NCBI GenBank assembly: GCA_030533445.1
Contig: CM060081.1
Location: 38,901,611-38,965,610, forward strand
Reading direction: 5' to 3'
Origin: Cyprinodon diabolis
Taxonomy: Eukaryota; Chordata; Actinopteri; Cyprinodontiformes; Cyprinodontidae
Length of the DNA stretch: 64,000 bases
The position numbers and the translations under genes were made by a program. Positions 1 to 12,600 of this stretch are shown here, in pieces (the stretch's first letter is position 1; every line of letters starts with the position of its first letter). The notes beneath the pieces are model-generated. The model worked only from the letters and a program-made list of their open reading frames with translations, made no database searches and was not told where the DNA came from.

Positions 1-371
1 CTGTCAACGACATATGGGACAAATTTCTAAATTTGATTTTGCTGCTTGTGAAAAAAGATAATCACTGATGCAGCTTAAAGGGAAGCCAGACATGGATGGA
101 TGGATGGAATTGAACTTGTGTGCATACTAGGGATGCATGATATATTGCTGTTGGCATTGGTATCGGCTGCTATTAGTCATTTTTTAATACATTATTTTTT
201 TCCAGCCCTTTATAAATAATGCACCAAAGACAGGCTTCTGTCTATAACTATAAATATCACCCCACCAACTTTTATCCCAAAGTTACACCCTTGGCATTGC
301 TCCATTACTGACAGTACTGACATTACGGACTGGCAGATTCGAACACCCTTATTTCCCAGCTCACTACTCAT

Positions 372-688
<317 letters not shown>

Positions 689-805
689 GTGAAAAGGTTC
701 AAAATTGATGGCCCCTGGTGCCACACTCTAATCAGCTAATTAACTCAAACCACCTGCAAAAGCCTTTAAATGGTCTTTCAGTCTAGTTCTATAGGCTACA
801 CAATC

Positions 806-1810
806 ATGGGGAAGACTGCTGACTTGACAGTTGTCCAAAAGACGACCATCCACACCTTGCACAAGGAGGGCAAGACACAAAAGGTCATCGCTAAAGAGGC
901 TGGCTGTTCACAGAGCTCAGTGTCCAAGCACATTAATAGAGAGGCGAAGGGAAGGAAAAGATGTGGTCGAAAAAAGTGTACAAGCAAGAGAGATAACCGC
1001 ACCCTGGAGAGGATTGTGAAACAAAACCCATTCAAAAATGTGGGGGAGATTCACAAAGAGTGGACTGCAGCTGGAGTGAGTGCTTCAAGAACCACCACAC
1101 ACAGACGTATGAAAGACATGGGTTTCTGCTGTCGCATTCCTTGTGTCAAGCCACTCTTGAACCACAGACAGCGTCAGAAGCGTCTTGCCTGGGCTAAAGA
1201 GAAACAGGACTGGACTGCTGGTGAGTGGTCCAAAGTCATGTTCTCTGATGAAAGTAAATTTTGCATTTCCTTTGGAAATCAAGGTCCCAGAGTCTGGAGG
1301 AAAAGAAGAGAGGCACTTCATCCACGTTGCTTGAAGTCCAGTGTAAAGTTTCCACAGTCAGTGATGGTTTGGGGTGCCATGTCATCTGCTGGTGTTGGTC
1401 CATTGTGTTTTCTGAGGTCCAGGGTCAACGCAGCCACATACCAGGAAGTTTTAGAGCACTTCATGCTTCCTGCAGCTGACCAACTTTTTGGAGATGCAGA
1501 TTTCATTTTCCAACAGGACTTGGCACCTGCACACAGTGCCAAAGCTACCAGTACCTGGTTGAAGGACCATGGTATCCCTGTTCTTAATTGGCCAGCAAAC
1601 TCTCCTGACCTTAACCCCATAGAAAATCTATGGGGTATTGTGAAGAAGAAGATGCAATACACCAGACCCAACAATTCAGAAGAGCTAAAAGCCACTATTA
1701 GAGCAACCTGGGCTATCATAACACCTGAGCAGTGCCACAGACTGATCGACTCCATGCCACGCCGCATTGCTGCAGTAATACAGGCCAAAGGAGGCCCAAC
1801 TAAATACTGA
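806..1810 (+). CDS. Tc1-type DDE transposase, 334 aa, intact
   Basis: It encodes the transposase that binds the flanking TIRs and moves the element. An upstream in-frame ATG exists at 770, but I chose 806 because the family N-terminus (MGKTADLTVVQK) starts there. Residues about 1-110 form the paired-like helix-turn-helix DNA-binding region (AKEAGCSQSSVSKHI is the first HTH), with a basic GRKRCGRKK hook at about 49-57. The catalytic domain has Asp148 (MFSDESKF), Asp238 (QQDLAPAHSA) and Glu273 (NPIENLW). The 34-residue spacing between the last two is the DD34E signature of Tc1. Length is normal for the family, no frameshift or stop is present, and all three catalytic residues remain. Activity itself is not shown by sequence. 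Confidence 0.95.
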   Translation: MGKTADLTVVQKTTIHTLHKEGKTQKVIAKEAGCSQSSVSKHINREAKGRKRCGRKKCTSKRDNRTLERIVKQNPFKNVGEIHKEWTAAGVSASRTTTHRRMKDMGFCCRIPCVKPLLNHRQRQKRLAWAKEKQDWTAGEWSKVMFSDESKFCISFGNQGPRVWRKRREALHPRCLKSSVKFPQSVMVWGAMSSAGVGPLCFLRSRVNAATYQEVLEHFMLPAADQLFGDADFIFQQDLAPAHSAKATSTWLKDHGIPVLNWPANSPDLNPIENLWGIVKKKMQYTRPNNSEELKATIRATWAIITPEQCHRLIDSMPRRIAAVIQAKGGPTKY

Positions 1811-1896
1811 GTGCTGTACATGCTCATACTTTTCATGTTCATACTTTTCAGTTGGCCAACATTTCTATAAATCCTTTGTTTTTATTGGTCTTCAGT

Positions 1897-2098
1897 AATA
1901 TTCTAATTTTCTGATATGATGAATTTGAGATTTTCATTTGTTGTCATTTGTAATCATCAAAATTAAACAAAATAAACATCTGAAATATATGAGTTTGTAT
2001 GTAATGTATGAATATAATATACAAGTTTCACTTTTTAAATGGAACTACTGAAATCAATCTACTTTTTCATGATATTCTAATTTTATGACCAGCACCTG
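1897..2098 (-). repeat. Right terminal inverted repeat of the Tc1 element
   Basis: Inverted copy of 487-688 with one mismatch. It ends in GCACCTG followed by the TA target dinucleotide. Confidence 0.95.
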
Positions 2099-2869
2099 TA
2101 TATGTGAATGCAATGTCAGCAATGTCCCCCTGTGAAAGATCAAGAATTGTCTTTTTTTGTTGCTGCTTACCAATTCTTTTTCAATGCTGTACTGAGCTTG
2201 TAAAGGTTATGTTCAAACATTATGACTAAGCTTTCATTATTATGGAGGAAACAAAAGACATATCTAGTTACCCTGGAAGTATTGTGTGAGTAACATTCTT
2301 CAGTGCTTCATTTAAGTCAATGTACGGCATTTGGAGCATATTGATTCTCCATGCTAAGTGCCTCTCTTAAAAACTCCCTTATGTAACTTGAGATGATTGG
2401 ATCTATTGCTGAAAGGGTAATTTGCTCTGAGTAGTCTAAGCCCACTTAAACTTTTTAAACTAAACAAAAAGTTATGTTTAGACAGTAAGACAGACATGGC
2501 ACTTGCCTGATCAGATATATTTGGGTTCTCTGATGTTGGATTTAATCTAGATGAGGGAATTTGGCCTTGTCTTTACAAATAATTCCATGATTTCTCAGTC
2601 TGCAGCTATATCCCAGTTATTTAAGCTTCATCTATGATGTTTTGTCTGTTAAAAGATCTATATAATGAACTAGATTAACCATTTCAATTTAATAGAAGGA
2701 AAGCTAAATATGATGTCCAGTTGAGACAGATAAATAACTAGAATTAAAACTACGTAAATTTTGTTGATGTATCAACAAGTAAAATGTTTTCTTCAGAAGA
2801 ATCTGTTTTTCCTCTGCCTCTCTGTAAGTTAGAGTCTCCACTCTTTACAAAGTATGTCCCTTCCAAAAT
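2099..2869. other. AT-rich sequence without recognised features
   Basis: No long open frame, RNA gene or recognised repeat is visible. It may be old decayed repeat or ordinary intergenic DNA. Confidence 0.5.
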
Positions 2870-3720
2870 ATGCTGATAACATGGTCCTGGTGGCCCACAT
2901 TGCAGGAACTAATCCACTGCTAAAGTATCAGAACATAGTGAACACCTCGGTAAAAATCTATATTGACACTTATTAAAATTGTGCTGCTGGGGCGGAACTG
3001 AAACCAAAGATGACAGGTCATTATTCTACCAGCCTACTGCCATTTGGGGGCAGCAGGAGGACCAGATGGGGTCTTTTAAATTCATGTGAGTTGAAGTGGA
3101 CCCAACAATTAACTTTCCAGTATACACACAGACTCCATCTATAAAAACACCAAACAATGGCTCCACCTGCTGAGAGAGCTAATATTTGTTAGTAAGGCTG
3201 TTTTACTCTGGTCTATAAATCATCAATAGAATCCATCCTCACTTTCAATATTTTTTTTCCCTTTATAATTTCCTCACAGTCATAAAGAACTCAAGCTGTT
3301 CCATATTATCAACCAGGGCAGCAAAATCACTTTCACACCTCTTTTTGAGCTGAACAGGAGCTCTGTGATCAGGAGAGCTACCCTCTCTCAGAGGATCGGT
3401 CTCACCATCTTAATTACTCTCTCCACCTGCTCCCATCTGGCTGAAAGTATTAGCTTAAACTGACCTAGAAAAACATCTATAATTTGCAATCTCCTCTTTA
3501 AACTCTTTAACTTAGAACAGCTTTTCTTTTAATAATTTACTAAAGTAGTTTTGCATATTATTATTCTTTAAGCACGGGTCTTTATTTTTTGTTTTGCTGT
3601 GATCTTTAAATGTATTCATCTAGTTGTTTGTGAAGCTATGCGGAAACGGCTTTTGGTTGACAAAGAATTAACAACACCAGTTTGGGCAAAAAAACAATTC
3701 TATTCTATAAATAATGTTAT
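2870..3720 (+). repeat. Unnamed dispersed repeat, copy A
   Basis: Two blocks of this stretch recur at 14990-15290. Block 1 (about 2895-3070) contains AACATAGTGAACACC, GATGACAGGTCATTA and GCAGGAGGACCAGATG, all found in the second copy. Block 2 (about 3610-3710) contains GTTGTTTGTGAAGCTATG and GACAAAGAATTA. The roughly 540 bp between the blocks is missing from copy B. Neither ends nor target duplication can be placed, and I do not recognise the family. Confidence 0.7.
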
Positions 3721-5550
3721 CAACTTTCTGAGGAACAAGGAGAAGGAGAATAAAAAAGTTGATGTTTAGGCCACAGGTTTATTACCCACATGACTTCAAC
3801 CTTTCATTCTTTAGAAATCTATCCCATCCCGTCTAAACTGTCATCACTCTTTTGTGATAACGATCATGTAATCAGAAGATATTAACATGTAGACCAGCTG
3901 TATTTAAATGGAAGATGTCAGAGTCGCCAGCAAAACAAAAACATGACAGTGGTTGTAGTTTAAATTAAAGAATAAAAAAGAGATACTTGCTCAGCTATAG
4001 AGGGACAGAATAGGATGCCTCTAATGAGGTTAAATGATCAAGGTCATACAGTCCTGATTTCTGAACAATCTCAGTCAACGTTCTTGGAGTGCTGAAATAT
4101 AAATATACACCAGATGAGAAAAACTCCATTTCATTTTGCTTGTTGTTTTTTATGAGTCGATGCCGTGATAAGGATGTGCTGTCACTGATAATTCACTGTT
4201 TGCTAACTCAATTGTATGATGTTGTTCAAAAGTCAGCAGATAAGTAAAAATAATTTTTATCTATTGAAATGTTCTTGTTTCTGATCATTCTATTCAACAA
4301 TCTTCTGCTTTAAAAATGATTCTTGTCATACAAAAATAACAGCCAGTGAGATTCACTTCCATTTTAAAACCCTTCATTGTGTAATTTTTACCCTGAAAGA
4401 AATCACCCTGTTCTTTTCCTCATCCTAGATGGTCCTAGAGGATATCTTATTCTCTCATAACTACGTGTGGTTCCCCGCTCATAGCATGGTGCAATCGTAG
4501 GTCTCTTTAGGAGGATTAACACAGGAAAAGGTTGCCAACAGAGCATGCAAAATTGGCCTGAGGATGAGAAAAAACATTAAAACATTAGGTTCATGCTGCT
4601 CAGTGTTACTGCTTTTATACTGCTGTAATTTGATATTTTGATCTGCTCTTATATATGTGTGTGGGAATGGTTGTCTTGTTTTAAAAACACACAGAAAAGC
4701 TTGCATTTCAGAGGATTGGAAGCGACACAAATGACATTAGGTGATTTTCTAAATTATACAAAAAATGCACTGTACCATTGATTGTATCAGTGTGTATTTA
4801 ATCAAAAGTATTGATGTACAAACAAAAGACTTCTTCGATAGAGGCATTACCAGAAAAAAAAATGTAAGTGAATTATCAAACTCTCCACTAGACTGATATC
4901 CCTTGATTTTTGTTTACAAATGCAGGAATGATTTATTAATTGATTGTCACAGAAGTCCAAATAAGGGTAAAGGAAAAAATAAGGAAATAGAAATAAAAAA
5001 AAATATTTTATTAAGATAAATATCTTTAAATACTTGTAACACAACTTTCAACTACCTCTTTCTAGCCCTAAAAAATAAATGTGCAGAAATGTAAAACATT
5101 CTCCATATTTCGCTCTTAAAAAAATCAATTAGAGTAGCATTTTCTGATGACCAAATTCATAACACTATAAAGATGGCTATTTGCTGTCTCCATTCTATTC
5201 CTGCATTTACAAACATAAATCTGTGTGTCTGCTGCCAGAGCTGTGCCTATACAATGTGCTTACTGTAGGTCAAAGGAAAGTAAGATTGGGCTGTCATGCA
5301 ACGTTTTTGGTGGGATTCAGGGTTCCGGCTCAGGTCAGTTTGTTAATACCCAAAGAAGTGAGATAAGAACAACTTTTGTTTCACACACACTGTCAAACTA
5401 CACAAACAGATTCCAAAAACACACATTAAACGAGAGGAAGGACCCATCTCACTGAATCATTATGAGAATAAGTACTTTAAACATAAACATAGATAATCAC
5501 CATATAGTCTATTAAATATGCAAAGTGTCAATACCTTTTTTTTTATATAT
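3721..5550. other. AT-rich sequence without recognised features
   Basis: Only short open frames with no recognisable domain. Nothing supports a gene or a named repeat. Confidence 0.5.
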
Positions 5551-5551
5551 C

Positions 5552-6036
5552 AGCTGTGCTGCTGCCATCAACACCTTTGTTTATAGATGTTCGAGATCGA
5601 CCTATTTTCCAGTGTAGTCCTGTTTCTCTGACTGACTGGCTGGACGTGCTCTCTTCATCCTCTGACATGGAAGTTGGCTCGGAGCTCATCTGCCTGGCTG
5701 TGTGTTTCCTGGATGGGACCACCTATTACAGTTGTTTTTTGTATCTCTGCTTCTGTCTCCTTTAACCCCAGTTGGCCTCGGTGGATGGCCGTTCACACCG
5801 AGTCTGGTTCTGCTGAAGGGTTCCTCCTGTTAAAAGGGAGTTTTTCCTCTCCACTGTCACTACAAGCATGCTTAGTGTGAGGAATTACCTTTTAGTCAAT
5901 GAGTCGATGCAATCAACTGGTTTTCCTTAGATAGAAAACTTTGAATCAATTTGACTGTGTGATCTATTGAACTGTAAAGTGTCTTGAGATGACGGGTTGT
6001 GAATTGGCGCTATATAGATAAACTGAATTGAATTGA
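5552..6036 (+). mobile_element. 5'-truncated L2-type LINE, 3' untranslated region only
   Basis: It matches the 3' region of the longer LINE at 31826-33117: the ATCAACACC block, the CCTGTTAAAAGGGAGTTTTT block, the AAGCATGCTTAGTGTGAGG block and the terminal AGTGTCTTGAGATGA-type box, ending in a GAATT tail. No reverse transcriptase sequence remains. The 5' truncation is the usual outcome of target-primed reverse transcription. Confidence 0.88.
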
Positions 6037-6151
6037 AATTTGGTAACAGTTGCAGTAACATATCTGTTTTTATAATGTTGCAATTTTCATTTAGACTAAA
6101 AATCCAAATCCAGAATCCAGTTTTCTTATAGAAGGATGGAAATAATCTAAA
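6037..6151 (+). repeat. Flank shared with the L2 copy near 51.2 kb
   Basis: The 115 bp after the LINE tail match, in inverted orientation, the sequence beyond the 3' tail of the minus-strand LINE at 51285-51740 (51188-51284). Shared words include TTTGGTAACAGTTGCAGTAAC and AAATCCAGAATCCAGTTT. Flanks of the other L2 copies in the window do not match. This is either a 3' transduction carried along by the LINE or part of a larger repeat or duplication. Confidence 0.8.
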
Positions 6152-6444
6152 CAATTACAAAAAAATGGTTGCTGAGGCAAAAACTCGGGCGTGGGAAGAG
6201 TTCGGAGAGACCATGGAGAAAGATTTCCGTACGGGTTCAAAGCTATTCTGGTCCACAAACCGACGTCTCAGGAGGGGGAAGCAGTGCAGTATCAACACTA
6301 TTTGTAGTGGGGGTGGTGTGCTGCTGACCTCGACTCGGGACATTGTATGTCAGTGGGCGGAGTACTTTGATCACCTCCTCAATGCCACTAACATTTCTTC
6401 CGTTGAGGACCCCGGATAAGCGGAAGAAGATGGATGGATGGATG
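6152..6444 (+). mobile_element. Rex3-like (RTE clade) LINE fragment
   Basis: The translation in 6165-6419 (84 residues) reads AKTRAWEEFGETMEKDF, then FWSTNRRLRRGKQCSINT, SGGGVLLTSTRDIV and WAEYFDHLLNATN. This is the linker region before the reverse transcriptase of fish Rex3 elements. The frame then runs straight into the 3' end GCGGAAGAAGATGGATGG and a GATG tail, so the polymerase core is missing. It is a non-functional remnant. Confidence 0.88.
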
Positions 6445-6582
6445 GTTTTATATAATCCAAATAATGAATATACAGAATACCTGCTTATCCTATTGCTGTG
6501 TATGGTGCAGAATATATGATGCTGTGGGCCTGCTTATTTTCCATAAGCCTAGAAATATCTTAGCATTCTTGACATCATGCAT

Positions 6583-6637
6583 TAGATAGATAGATAAAGA
6601 GAGAGATAGAGATAGAGATAGAGATAGATAGATAGAT
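6583..6637. repeat. (GATA)n / (GA)n microsatellite
   Basis: Imperfect run of AGAT and GAGATA units. Confidence 0.9.
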
Positions 6638-6639
6638 AG

Positions 6640-9390
6640 TTGAAATAAAAAGGAGCTTGGAGATAAGTTTCAGGACAATCAGGAGAGCTGGGGAAAGATC
6701 TGGGGGTGTCAATATGTTCTGTGATGCTTTCTGGGTTTCCTCAGATCTTTAGGAGAGTTTCTTTTCAAAGTCACATATAACAAAAGCAGAATGATCAATT
6801 TAGCTTAATTTAGGTTTCATGTGCGACAACCTGTAATGAAAATCTTGGCACCAGTTCATTAAAGAACAGAGATTTCCTTTATGTGTATTAAACATCCAAC
6901 CCAACTCATTTCATTTGAGTATTTTAAGTGACAGTAATTGCACTCTGACTGGAGTGATTGCTTGCTTTCTTCAGCCTTTTTTTTAGCTTGTTTGTGCTGA
7001 TTATACACAGTTGTGTAGATTATATTTAAAACTGACTGGATTTAATGATAAATTTGCTGCAGTGGAGTTCCTACTGGGGGAAAGAAACAAAAAGAAACAG
7101 TAATGGGGTGATGAAATCCTAGTTCAGAGATAATAGAAATATAATTACTAGAAGTCTATTTTATTTAAACTTGTCCAATGTCTAAAAGTTAAATTTAGTA
7201 TCTCAATCTGAAGCTTTTTTAGGGAAATTGGATTGTTTAATTTACCCTGACAAGAAATAATAACATTCTGTAGCAAAAAAAAAAAAGTAATAAAAAGCAA
7301 ATAGGAACATACGGTAGCCTTTTGTATAAAAATAAAAAAAAAGCATGTAAAGAATACCAAACATGGAACAAATAAAGATAATACAAACTTGTACAAGGGA
7401 AGTTTGAAGCAGGCTGTCAAAGAAAATTTTTTGAGGAATACATGAGTGGACATTTGATATCCTCTGCTCCTTTTTTAAAGTAACACAGAGCTGTTAACAG
7501 CATCTCAAACCCAACTTTAAACTTCCTCTCTAAAGGTCTGTGCCCAGGCATCAGCCCATGTCTGTCCAATCGCTGTATCTGTGATTCTTCTGAAAGGTTA
7601 ACTTTGATGCATCCCAAATATCTGTTTTATGGATGAGCTTTTACTCAATAGTACTGGTCCTATCAGAGCTGATCCAGGACGTAAAAACTTGAAAAGTGAC
7701 CTAAGCTCACTCATCCACATGCACAAAGTCTAAATCCATCTTTCATTGTCATGTTGGCAGGTATTCCCTTACAGTATCTTTTATTAATTTTTTGTAAAAA
7801 AAAAAAAAAAAAAAAAAACTGCAACTGCTCTGACTTCATGTGTCCTCTTAGCTAATCCTATTTATGGACCAGAGCACCAGATTAACTTTGGTTTAATTTA
7901 ATGTTGTTTAACTTTGTAAAAGTGGAACCCGAATTTATTTTAAGTCATTATTTATCCATTAAAATCTGATCTCTGTAAGACTAGAACAATTTTTCTAGGA
8001 CATATTAAGTTTAATAACTTAGGATGACAAGAAGCTCTATGTGGTAAAAAGCCCAGAACTAAAACAGGATGTAATTATGTTATGTTTTGACTGTGTTTAA
8101 AAACAGCATGATAAAGACTAATGAATTCAATGCATTTTATAGATTTTTATCAGTCTTATTTCTCCGAAGCAGGTTAGTGTGAAGTAAGAGAGTATTTCCC
8201 CAAATTAAATTTCAAGATAAAAATAACTCAAAACTAACTAACTTTAAAAATAAAGTTAGTTAGTTTTCCTTTATTTCATTATGGTTGGATTGATTCATAA
8301 CTAATTTGTCAGAAAGCAATTATTTCATTAAATAATAGCCTTTAACATTTTTGTTCTCATAAAGAATAAATTTGGGGACAAGTTGTACATCGATTGTTAT
8401 GCATTGCCACAGAAATTATATTGGATGCAGCATTCCAACTCAATATATGTAAATATCTTTGACTTTTATTGTCAGCCAAGCTCGTTTATAAATATTGATG
8501 CTGTTGTTAGAAATTAAGATCAATTTTCATTTATTGTAGCCAAAAACATAGGAATGTCTCAACTTTACCTCAAAGTTCATCTTTAGCTTTTTTTTTTAAA
8601 CTGAGCATATAAAGAAATTGAATCAGAGATTTAGAATGAGTTCAAAATTACATAATGAAAGTTTATACTAGCACTTCTATTAATGTAGGTATCAAATCTG
8701 TGATTTCCATCATCTCCTGAAGAAAGCATTTTGGTAAACTGTAACAATGTTCTCTGTGTTTCTTTACTGTGTCCGTCTACCATTTTGCTCATAGTGCATA
8801 AAGAAAAGCTCCCAAAGCTTTTTACTTTAACATATAGCTGATAGGTGTTTCTAATACCAACCAACATACAAAATGAGAAACTGAACCAAAACAAAAGTGT
8901 TTAACAATAACATAAACGCATAACAGCAAAGATCTGTGAAGCTGAAGAGCTGTCAGGGAGTTACACATGAATTCCTACAAAAACATTTTCTTTAAAGTGA
9001 GTCCATCAGGACTCCTTGAGCCCAAGGCTAAAATCAGGACAAAAGAAAAGGCATTGAGGTTTGCACACTGGATGCAAATGGGTGTGGCTTTTAAAATTGT
9101 GAGGTGATACTCCACAAGGGGTGCTATAGCTCTAGAAACAGAAACTACAGACATTTAGTCAACTTACAGGACAATTCAACCCAAATTTTACTTTTTTGGC
9201 TAATAAACTGTAGCAATATTTGCCTTATAGTGCTGTCTAGATGCCCTAGGCATTATTCAGGCAATTTATTTCACATTTATAGCAATCCTATTTTTGTGTC
9301 TAAATTTGTCTGCTTGTTGTCCTTCTGATGTATAACTGGTGTATGGCATCTGATTTTGAATCAGTGTTGGTGTTCGCTCTACCAATATTC
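6640..9390. other. AT-rich sequence; only a hairpin and poly(A) runs seen
   Basis: No gene is supported. Poly(A) tracts lie at about 7276-7287 and 7795-7819, and a perfect inverted repeat lies at 8230-8267 (listed separately). Confidence 0.5.
8230..8267. repeat. Perfect 17-bp inverted repeat with 4-nt loop
   Basis: Arms 8230-8246 and 8251-8267 are exact reverse complements, built on the repeated word ACTAACTAACTTTA, around an AAAA loop. Function unknown. Confidence 0.9.
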
Positions 9391-9392
9391 TA

Positions 9393-9686
9393 CACTGCAA
9401 AAAATGAAACTCTAAATAAGTCATTTTTTTTTAAAATAGGTTGAGTTTGTCTTGAATTGAGGACGTAAGTGAGACACTTTGCCAATGGAACAAGACAATT
9501 TACATTTAAACTAAGAAAAAAACAATTACATTTTCTTATTTCAAGTGCTTACTATCTGATTATCTTATTTCGAGAGCAAAAATGCTCATTCCATTGGCAA
9601 ATTATCTTATTTACCTACTCAAATTAAGGGTAAATACACTTAATTTAAGACATTTTTTAACTTATTTTTAGACTGTTTTTGCAGTG
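9393..9686. mobile_element. Foldback MITE with TA target duplication
   Basis: About 294 bp bounded by CACTGCAAAAA and its inverse TTTTTGCAGTG, each flanked by TA. Internal inverted segments (GCCAATGGAA near 9480 against TTCCATTGGC near 9590) extend the pairing, so most of the element could fold back. No coding capacity. The TA duplication suggests mobilisation by a Tc1/mariner-like or other TA-targeting transposase; the exact family is not recognised. Confidence 0.85.
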
Positions 9687-9689
9687 TAG

Positions 9690-12600
9690 TGTTCCAGAAA
9701 AAACGGATATGAGTAATCCTGGCTGTGTGGTTTGGAAAAAGTTTTTTTTCCTCCCCCATGCCCCCATATGACATATAACCTACCATGTAAAAGCTGAGAA
9801 CCACTTACAACTCAGACCCTGTACCTATTCTGTGCTCCGATGAGTAGGGAGTCTCAGGAACGCGGGTGGCCTCGGGCATCTGAGACATTACTACATGTAG
9901 GCCTACTCCTCAGATGTTTGAATGCTAACAAGATATTTTTTACTCTTTTTATGTTCGCTATGATGATAATGTTAGTGTTAGCAAGATTGTACAAACATTA
10001 TGAATAGGATGCTCTGAAATTTCTATAAAAGATTTGTCTTAGCCTGTGGATGTGTCTTAAAGGTCATTACATTCCAGTGGCAATTCATGATTTTAAAAGC
10101 TACTGGATGCTGTCGTCATTTAGCTGCCTCTGTGCCCCTCCAGCTCTTGTCCCTTAAAGTGATTGCAGTGAAGCTAAAACTTCCCATGAAGGAAAAACTT
10201 TCAAACAGAAACATACTTTGAATTTGAATAAGGCAGAAAAATTGTTTTGGGATTAACACCAAGTCTCCTGGCAGGTACCAGCGCAGCCAAAAAGAAATAA
10301 AAAGCTTGATTGATGGATTAGACTGGTATTTATAAAACACTAGACACACCCCTGCAGGGGGTTAGGCACTGCATCACAGGACATTAGAAAATATGTCTCT
10401 GCCAGGATAATAATAACTGATAGACTGTGTATTGGTAGAGTGGCTGAGGTCTAAATGTGCGTGTAGCACGCTAAACAGCTCACATATGGAGGGCATCTGT
10501 GACAAAGTATATGCATGAGCTATCTAGTATTTCTCTACTAGCTATTTTCTACAACTTTAACAACCTGTAGATCCAAAAAATCTAATTTCTAAAAAGATTT
10601 AGGTTTTTTAAAGGGGGATATAGGGAAATGAGCTGCTTGGTGGAGGTCTGACCATTCCCGACTGCTTTCTACTTCCTAAAAGATAATATTTTTTTATAAC
10701 TTCGATACCACAAATATCGTATTTCATATCTAGCATATAGAAATGCATGTGAGAGTTTTGTGTCAATTCTGTTGATGTTTTCAAGCTGCTCTAAATATTT
10801 GAAGCAAAAAACAATGTATGGTACCTTTTAACTAAAAGTCATTAATAATGTGCTTGTAATTGTGCTGAAGAAATAATAAATGGATGTCAACCACCTTGGA
10901 TTGATTGAGTTCTGACGCTGTTCCTGCTGCAAATCCACAAAACCATCAACAGCACAGGTTTCACCCTCGACACCTTTGGTTACAAACAGAGGAGTAGGTG
11001 TATAATGAGAAGATGCTCTGCATGGCCTCAGCGTGTTCCCTGTAATCTCATTTTCAGGAAATATCTAAGAAGTTAGTTTTAAATGGGAATATTTATACTG
11101 CAGTGAGTTATAACTCAATATTACTATGCAACATTTTATATAAGCACTGAATTCAGCTGATATTCTGGACAGATTTTCCAGGTTTGTGTAGTTTATAGAG
11201 AGAAGCATTTGGGAGAATTTCAGCAAATGACCTCAGAGTGTTTCTTTCCATTTTACATCTCTGCTTCGCTCTCTTGTCTACCATCAAATGTGATTCCAAC
11301 TGCAGCATATAATTAAAACTCATATATTATGTTTGTACAGGGTGAGCTAAATAAGGACTAGCATATTTCCCTCGCAGCTTTAAGATATTGCTTTCAGTCG
11401 TTCTTTTGAGGAAATACCATAGGATTTTCACAGCTTAGATTGTTAATTTATCTTTATTTGTTGGTTTGTTTTTTTATTTTTAAAAGATTATGAAAAATAA
11501 CTCAAAATGTGGTACGACGGAGTTGGTAGGAATTGCTAAATGAGAACAACTTTTAGAACAAGATTAGACTAGGAAGCCTTTTATTTACAATGTAATTACA
11601 ATGTAATTCAAGGGCTACTACAGAAGACAAACTTTTGGTTTTCTCTCATATATACTGACATTCTCTCATTAATGGATCAGTAATTCCGTGTTGCTCTTTC
11701 TGCTCAAACCCCCCAGAAGGTTGGCAGAAGGTTTTTTACTGTCAAAGGGGAGGTTTTTTATCTATTGGCTCTGTAGGCTTAGCCACTGTGAAGGACTGAT
11801 GCAAAGTCAATTACACTTTACAAGCTAATTGTGTAAGTTAAATACTTTACTTTAGGGTATTCAAGATTAAATGTTAAAGCTTCCTACACAATTAGTGAAC
11901 CCATTTCATTGGAAATGCAGTGCCATTCTTTTTGGCATTGCAGTTTTAGCAGTTATTTGAAATGAAAATGTTTATCAAGCATTGTTGAAAAGTTTAAACA
12001 GACAAACTAATGCCTTGATTTCAAAATTTGATCTTGCAGAGGTTGTCCACATTGTCACATGTCTTATGTCACTGTCAAAGACATCAAAGAAGTCATTCTT
12101 GTTCAAGTAAAACATCAAACATACAGCAAAACTCTGCAAACAGACCAAAAAGGACTGCAGAAAATAGTGTTATCTGCTGATGTTGGTTCAGATGTCTGGA
12201 TACACATTTGTTACAGAAGAAAAGGTGAGCGATGTCATGAGTTCCATGTAGTGCAAGCATCTGAGCATTCTCCATTGGAGTTTCAGTTTCCTCCCACACA
12301 CTGTAATTAATGAACGGGTAAAAAGCACCACTTCACAAGCAACCTCTTTTCAAAATTCAAACTCAGCTTGATCATGTATATTTTTAAAATGAAGCAGCAA
12401 TGTGTGTAATATGTAAAATGGGTCAGTGTTAAATCTAGAGGCAAGGATTTTTCCCCAGATCCCCACCTGATTTGGAAACTATTTACAGTTTGTTGGGTGT
12501 GTTTTTTTTATCCAAGTGGGTAAACAAAAGTAAACTGATTTTTATCAGCTTCCTTTAGATTAGTGAAAGAAAAATATAAATTATGAATAAATATATACAT

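Noticed and set aside
1318..1842. 174-residue frame on the minus strand
   Set aside because: Antisense shadow of the Tc1 transposase.
11690..11800. Possible L2 3' UTR fragment
   Set aside because: Only a short T-rich resemblance (CAAAGGGGAGG followed by T-run); too weak to list.
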